From assembly GCF_001425755.1 (NCBI RefSeq), contig NZ_LMDH01000001.1:3595571-3659570 (forward strand): a stretch of 64,000 nt of DNA, written 5' to 3'. The notes under the pieces were generated by a model. That model ran no database searches, was not told the origin of the DNA, and worked only from the letters and a program-made list of their open reading frames with translations. Below, in pieces: positions 60,048-64,000 of the stretch (position 1 is the first letter of the stretch; the number at the start of each line of letters is the position of its first letter). The DNA is from Aeromicrobium sp. Root344 (GTDB lineage Bacteria > Actinomycetota > Actinomycetes > Propionibacteriales > Nocardioidaceae). The position numbers and the translations under genes are program-made.

Positions 60048-61697
60048 ATGGATCCCCTGCAGCGTGCACCTTCGAACCAGGCGACTCCACTGGTCGGATA
60101 CAACGTCGCGATGGCCGACAACGCTCTCCTCGACGCCGTGAGGGCATTTGGCGGCGACCACAGCTCCGAGATCGTCGAGACCCTGACCCCGCTCGGCAGC
60201 CTGGCCGGGTCCGCCGAGGCCCGTGAGCACTGGCACCTGGCCAACGAGAACGAACCCGTCCTGCGCACGGCCGACCGCTACGGCAACCGCATCGACGAGA
60301 TCGAGTTCCATCCCTCCTGGCACTGGCTGATGACGCAGGGTGTCGGCTTCGGCCTCACCGCCGAGCCGTGGGTGTCGCAGAGCCCCGTCGCGCACCTGCA
60401 GCGTGCCGCCGGGTTCTTCGCATGGGGCCAGACCGAGCAGGGCCACATGTGCCCGATCACCATGACGTACGCCGTCGTGCCCGCTCTGCGCGCCGACGAC
60501 GCGCTCGCCAAGCAGTGGACGACGGGCCTGGCGTCCAGGACGTACGACTTCGGTCTCCGGCTCCCAGAGCAGAAGGCCGGGTTGCTGGCCGGCATGGGGA
60601 TGACCGAGAAGCAGGGCGGCTCGGACCTGCGCACCAACACCACCGTCGCGGTGCCGACCGAGACGCACGGCGAGTACCTCGTCACTGGGCACAAGTGGTT
60701 CACGTCGGCGCCGATGAACGACGTGTTCCTCGTGCTGGCGCAGGCGCCCGAGGGCATGACGTGCTTCGTGGTGCCGCGCGTACGCCCCGACGGCACCCGC
60801 AACGCCCTGTCGATCGTGCGGCTCAAGGACAAGCTCGGCAACCGGTCCAACGCCTCGAGCGAGCTGGAGTTCAACGACGCGTTCGCCGTGCGCCTCGGCG
60901 ACGAGGGCCGCGGCATCCGCACGATCATCGAGATGGTGTCGGCGACGCGGATGGACTGCATCCTCGGCTCGGCCGGCATCATGCGCAAGGCACTGGCCGA
61001 GGCAGCGTGGCACGCGTCGCAGCGCGCAGCGTTCGGCGCGACCTTGGCCGACCAGCCCGCGATGACCAACGTGCTCGCCGACCTGGCAGTCGAGAGCGAG
61101 GCGGCCACGCTCGTCGCGCTGCGCCTCGCCAGCGCGGTCGACCACCTCAACGACCCCCACGAGCAGGCGTTGCGCCGCATCGGCCTGGCGCTCGAGAAGT
61201 TCTGGGTCTGCAAGCGCACCCCGTTCATGGTCGCCGAGGCGTTGGAGTGCCTCGGTGGCAACGGGTACGTCGAGGAGTCGGGCATGCCGCTGCTGTTCCG
61301 CGAGTCGCCGCTCAACTCGATCTGGGAAGGCAGCGGCAACGTCAACGCGCTCGACGTGCTGCGCGCGCTGGGTCGCGAGCCGGAGAGCCTCGACGCCTGG
61401 ATCACCGAGGTCGGTTCCGTACGCGGTGAGGATGCCCGGCTCGATGCCGTCGTCGACGAGGTGCTGACCGAGCTGGCCGACCTGACTGACGTCGAGGTGC
61501 GGGCGCGGCGCATCGCCGGCCGCATGGCCGTTGCCCTCCAGGGCACGGTCCTCATCAAGCACGGCGACCCGGCCGTCGCCGACGCGTTCTGCGCCTCACG
61601 CCTCGCCGGCGACTGGGGCGGCACGTTCGGGACGCTCCCCCGCGGGCTCGACCTCGCGGGCATCGTCGCCCGTGCCACCCCTCACCTGGAGAACTGA
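60048..61697 (+). CDS. Acyl-CoA dehydrogenase family protein, AidB-like
   Basis: 549 residues. The acyl-CoA dehydrogenase fold is clear with the AidB-type motifs GMGMTEKQGGSDLRTNTT, HKWFTSAPMNDVFLVLAQA, CLGGNGYVEESGMPLLFRE and SIWEGSGNVNALDVL. AidB relatives bind FAD and DNA and are tied to alkylation damage, though their true substrate is unclear. The gene shares a tiny divergent promoter with the YihY gene, and the membrane protein that follows begins on the next base after its stop. Confidence 0.9.
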   Translation: MDPLQRAPSNQATPLVGYNVAMADNALLDAVRAFGGDHSSEIVETLTPLGSLAGSAEAREHWHLANENEPVLRTADRYGNRIDEIEFHPSWHWLMTQGVGFGLTAEPWVSQSPVAHLQRAAGFFAWGQTEQGHMCPITMTYAVVPALRADDALAKQWTTGLASRTYDFGLRLPEQKAGLLAGMGMTEKQGGSDLRTNTTVAVPTETHGEYLVTGHKWFTSAPMNDVFLVLAQAPEGMTCFVVPRVRPDGTRNALSIVRLKDKLGNRSNASSELEFNDAFAVRLGDEGRGIRTIIEMVSATRMDCILGSAGIMRKALAEAAWHASQRAAFGATLADQPAMTNVLADLAVESEAATLVALRLASAVDHLNDPHEQALRRIGLALEKFWVCKRTPFMVAEALECLGGNGYVEESGMPLLFRESPLNSIWEGSGNVNALDVLRALGREPESLDAWITEVGSVRGEDARLDAVVDEVLTELADLTDVEVRARRIAGRMAVALQGTVLIKHGDPAVADAFCASRLAGDWGGTFGTLPRGLDLAGIVARATPHLEN

Positions 61698-62321
61698 ATG
61701 CGTCTTCTGTCCATGGGGGCGCTGCTGTCGGCGCTCCTGACGCTCGTTGCCGCCCTGGCCCTGCGCGCCGCCGACGCCACCCTCGCGGTGGCAGCCGTCG
61801 CGGCGGTGGCGATCCTGTTCACCTGGTACGCCCAGCTGCACTCCACCGACGAGCGGTCGACGCTCGGCCTCGCCAACCCCGCAGCGGTCCTGACACTCGC
61901 GGTCGTGGGCCGGCGGCCGTGGGCGACGATCCTGCCCGCCCTCGCGGCCCACACGGTCGGTGCCGTGCTGGGTGGACTCGCTGCCCTCGGGCTCGACGAC
62001 CGGCTCGGCGACACGCTGGTCTTCACGCAGCCAGGGCTTGTCGTCACCGCCGTGGGAGCAGCCGTCGTCGGGCTCATCGGGGCGTGGACCACGCTCAGCA
62101 TCGACGGTGGCGGACCCGAGGCCCTGTCAGGCATACCGGCCGTCGTGGGCGGTGCCGTCCTGCCACTGGGTCTGTTCACGGTGTTCCAGCCTGCCGCGGT
62201 GATCGGTCTGGCGACCGCCGACCTGGTGCCGTGGGACGTCGCCCTCGTGGCCGCCGGGACGACCCTCGTGGCGTCGATCGTTGGTGCGTACGCCGTCACC
62301 GCCCTCGTCCCATCCGAGTGA
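61698..62321 (+). CDS. Membrane protein resembling a degenerate aquaporin
   Basis: 207 residues, six hydrophobic segments. The first half has LANPAAVLTLAVVG, an NPA motif in the position of the aquaporin half-helix; the second half has FQPAAVIGLATADLVPW, where NPA would be QPA and the arginine of the selectivity filter is missing. Length is at the low end for the MIP family. It could be a degenerate channel or an unrelated protein that matches by chance. It starts right after the AidB-like stop, so it is co-transcribed. Confidence 0.6.
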   Translation: MRLLSMGALLSALLTLVAALALRAADATLAVAAVAAVAILFTWYAQLHSTDERSTLGLANPAAVLTLAVVGRRPWATILPALAAHTVGAVLGGLAALGLDDRLGDTLVFTQPGLVVTAVGAAVVGLIGAWTTLSIDGGGPEALSGIPAVVGGAVLPLGLFTVFQPAAVIGLATADLVPWDVALVAAGTTLVASIVGAYAVTALVPSE

Positions 62322-62410
62322 CCCAGCCCACAACGGGGCCCACTTCCACGCTCAACTGCCGCGTGCCATCTCGACATTTGGATAGCCGTCCCACATACTA
62401 AGACCCGTGC

Positions 62411-62440
62411 TTGTCGCGACGCTCAGCGCGCCGCCACACT
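62411..62440 (+). promoter_or_regulatory. Probable leaderless promoter of the sulfite reductase operon
   Basis: TTGTCG (62411-62416), 18 bases, CACACT (62435-62440), 6 nt before the leader-peptide ATG. Upstream bases 62322-62410 carry no other recognisable signal. Confidence 0.5.
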
Positions 62441-62446
62441 GTTTCC

Positions 62447-62527
62447 ATGCTTGCTGCGCAGACCCTCTGGCTCGTGGGACGACTTCACGTCGACCTCGGT
62501 CGCGCCCGCAACATGATGTGTCGTTGA
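62447..62527 (+). CDS. Cysteine leader peptide upstream of sulfite/nitrite reductase
   Basis: 26 codons beginning MLAAQTLWLVGRLHVDLG and ending ARNMMCR before TGA. The RLHVDLGR core followed by a cysteine codon next to the stop is the hallmark of the actinobacterial sulfur leader peptides placed before cysteine and sulfate assimilation genes. In mycobacteria related leaderless cysteine ORFs are known to act as attenuators that sense charged tRNA-Cys. A -10-like CACACT lies 6 nt upstream, so translation would start at the 5' end. Its stop is 107 bases before the reductase ATG. Confidence 0.8.
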   Translation: MLAAQTLWLVGRLHVDLGRARNMMCR

Positions 62528-62570
62528 TCAACGCGCGACCTCTGCTCTGATTTCGATCAATCCAGGCGTG

Positions 62571-62608
62571 CGGCGACCATCATCGTGACGCAAGCGTCCT
62601 GATCGCCG
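62571..62608 (+). other. Potential attenuator hairpin
   Basis: Outer stem CGGCGA/TCGCCG with inner GACGCAAGCGTC, between the leader peptide stop and the reductase start. It could switch with ribosome position on the leader; no T-tract follows, so any control would be Rho- or translation-based. Confidence 0.35.
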
Positions 62609-62633
62609 TGTGCCCTGCCTCCAAGGGACGTTC

Positions 62634-64000
62634 ATGGCTTCAGCACCCGGTACCGACACACCAGCCCGTCGGCCGCGCCCCAAGCGCGGCGAGGGCCAGT
62701 GGGCTTTGGGCTACCGCGAGCCGCTGAACGCCAACGAGCAGTCCAAGAAGGACGACAACCCGCTCAACGTCCGCGCCCGCATCGAGAACATCTACGCACA
62801 CCGCGGCTTCGAGTCGATCGATCCCGGCGACATGCGCGGCCGGTTCCGTTGGTGGGGCCTCTACACGCAGCGCAAGCCCGGCATCGACGGCGGCAAGACC
62901 GCGACGCTCGAGCCCGAAGAGCTCGACGACACGTACTTCATGCTCCGCGTACGCATCGACGGCGGCCAGCTCAACCTCGAGCAGCTGCGCACGGTCGCCG
63001 ACCTCTCGGTCGAGTACGCCCGCGACTCCGCGGACCTCACGGACCGCCAGAACGTGCAGTACCACTGGATCGACATCCGCGACGTCCCGACGATCTGGAA
63101 CCGCCTCGAGGCGGTCGGCCTGTCGACGCAGGAAGCGTGCGGCGACTGCCCCCGCGTCATCCTCGGCAGCCCCGTCGCCGGTGTCTCCGAGGACGAGATC
63201 ATCGACGGCACGTCCGCGATCGAGGCGATCGAGAGCCAGTTCATCGGGGACAAGGAGTTCTCCAACCTCCCCCGCAAGTTCAAGACCGCGATCAGCGGCC
63301 ACCCGGGCCACGACGTCGTGCCGCAGATCAACGACATCGCGTTCGCCGGCGCGGTGCACCCCGAGCACGGCCCGGGCTTCGACCTGTGGGTCGGCGGCGG
63401 GCTGTCGACCAACCCCATGCTCGCCCAGCGGCTCGGCGTGTGGGTCCCGCTCGACGAGGTGCCCGAGGTCTGGAAGGGCGTCACCAGCATCTTCCGCGAC
63501 TACGGCTACCGCCGCCTGCGCACGCGCGCGCGGCTGAAGTTCCTCATCGCCGACTGGGGCGTCGAGAAGTTCCGTGAGGTGCTCGAGACGGAGTACCTCG
63601 GACGTACGCTCGTCGATCTCGACGCGCCGGAGGCCCCTGAGACCCCGGCCGACCACGTCGGCGTGTTCCGCCAGAACGACGGGAAGTTCTTCGTCGGCGC
63701 CGCCGCGACCGTCGGACGCATCTCCGGGACCCTCCTGCACCAGGTCGCCGACATCGTCGAGGCACACGGCAGTGACCGCGTACGCACGACGCCGATGCAG
63801 AAGCTGCTCGTGCTCGATGTCGACGAGGACAAGGTCGAGTCGCTCGTGGCGGCGCTCGCCGAGATCGGCCTCGACGCACGTCCGTCCCAGTGGCGCCGCA
63901 ACACGATGGCGTGCACCGGCATCGAGTACTGCAAGCTCGCGATCGTCAACACCAAGGACCGTGCCAAGGACCTGATCGGCGAGCTCGAGCAACGCGTGCC
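62634..64000 (+). CDS. Ferredoxin-dependent nitrite/sulfite reductase, partial (cut by window end)
   Basis: 455 codons are visible. The protein starts MASAPGTDTPARRPR with AAGGGA upstream. It has the nitrite/sulfite reductase half-domains (RVRIDGGQLNLEQLRTVADL, QYHWIDIRDVPTIWNRLEAVG) and the first Fe-S/siroheme cysteine motif TMACTGIEYCKLA near 63905-63945; the second cysteine pair lies beyond the window. It reduces sulfite to sulfide (or nitrite to ammonia) with electrons from ferredoxin. The cysteine leader peptide upstream favours the sulfite-assimilation role. Confidence 0.93.
   Translation, partial: MASAPGTDTPARRPRPKRGEGQWALGYREPLNANEQSKKDDNPLNVRARIENIYAHRGFESIDPGDMRGRFRWWGLYTQRKPGIDGGKTATLEPEELDDTYFMLRVRIDGGQLNLEQLRTVADLSVEYARDSADLTDRQNVQYHWIDIRDVPTIWNRLEAVGLSTQEACGDCPRVILGSPVAGVSEDEIIDGTSAIEAIESQFIGDKEFSNLPRKFKTAISGHPGHDVVPQINDIAFAGAVHPEHGPGFDLWVGGGLSTNPMLAQRLGVWVPLDEVPEVWKGVTSIFRDYGYRRLRTRARLKFLIADWGVEKFREVLETEYLGRTLVDLDAPEAPETPADHVGVFRQNDGKFFVGAAATVGRISGTLLHQVADIVEAHGSDRVRTTPMQKLLVLDVDEDKVESLVAALAEIGLDARPSQWRRNTMACTGIEYCKLAIVNTKDRAKDLIGELEQRV

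Overview
The window is high-GC DNA with dense coding, ATGA, GTGA and TGATG gene overlaps, and many promoters placed for leaderless mRNAs. The gene content and order (yajC-secD-secF, ruvC-ruvA-ruvB, yebC, pdxT, pdxS, pgsA, HIT, thrS; class F sortase; PIP synthase; actinobacterial cysteine leader peptide) point to an actinobacterium. Nocardioidaceae, perhaps Aeromicrobium, is my best guess; that is inference, since no rRNA gene is present.

Layout. 1-18.3 kb (mostly minus strand) is housekeeping: alaS (partial), rarA, aspS, hisS, an MBL hydrolase, rel, apt, the Sec accessory genes, ruvCAB with a LexA box, yebC and pdxT. 18.4-26.1 kb holds two tandem surface-protein cassettes. They carry five SipW-type (Ser/His) signal peptidases and six exported domains with alternate SipW-cognate signals, two of which are fused in one chain to a peptidase; there is also one LPXTG protein. 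They lie between pdxT and pdxS, which are usually neighbours. 26.4-36.5 kb continues the conserved backbone (pdxS, then pgsA-HIT-thrS), interrupted by FprB-type ferredoxin reductase plus AurF-type diiron protein genes and by a three-gene surface module. That module is an ECF sigma factor with a zinc-finger anti-sigma-like segment, a TM helix and extracellular domains in one chain, a class F sortase, and a proline-rich repeat protein. All three genes carry the same bipartite promoter motif.

36.6-47.6 kb: a REC-PAS-PAS-PAS-histidine kinase hybrid; two flavin oxidases; a TetR regulator divergent from one of them and leading a Baeyer-Villiger-type monooxygenase and an acetoacetate-decarboxylase-like gene; then small lipoproteins and tiny acidic disordered or one-helix proteins. 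47.8-51.9 kb: four tRNA genes, pabC, an asparagine-synthase-like PP-loop protein and more small proteins. Several small genes in 45.7-51.7 kb carry GTTT/GGTT-N15/16-GGGTAT-type (SigB/SigF-like) promoters, suggesting a stress-induced neighbourhood. 52-58.2 kb: a GH35 beta-galactosidase, a three-component sugar ABC importer without its own ATPase, and a divergent LacI regulator with a perfect 16-bp operator. 58.2-64 kb: membrane proteins, an AidB-like acyl-CoA dehydrogenase, and a sulfite/nitrite reductase (cut by the window end) preceded by a 26-codon cysteine leader peptide.

No CRISPR array, insertion sequence, integrase or prophage was recognised. The main candidates for new biology are the duplicated SipW cassettes with peptidase-substrate fusions and the ECF sigma/sortase/repeat-protein regulon.
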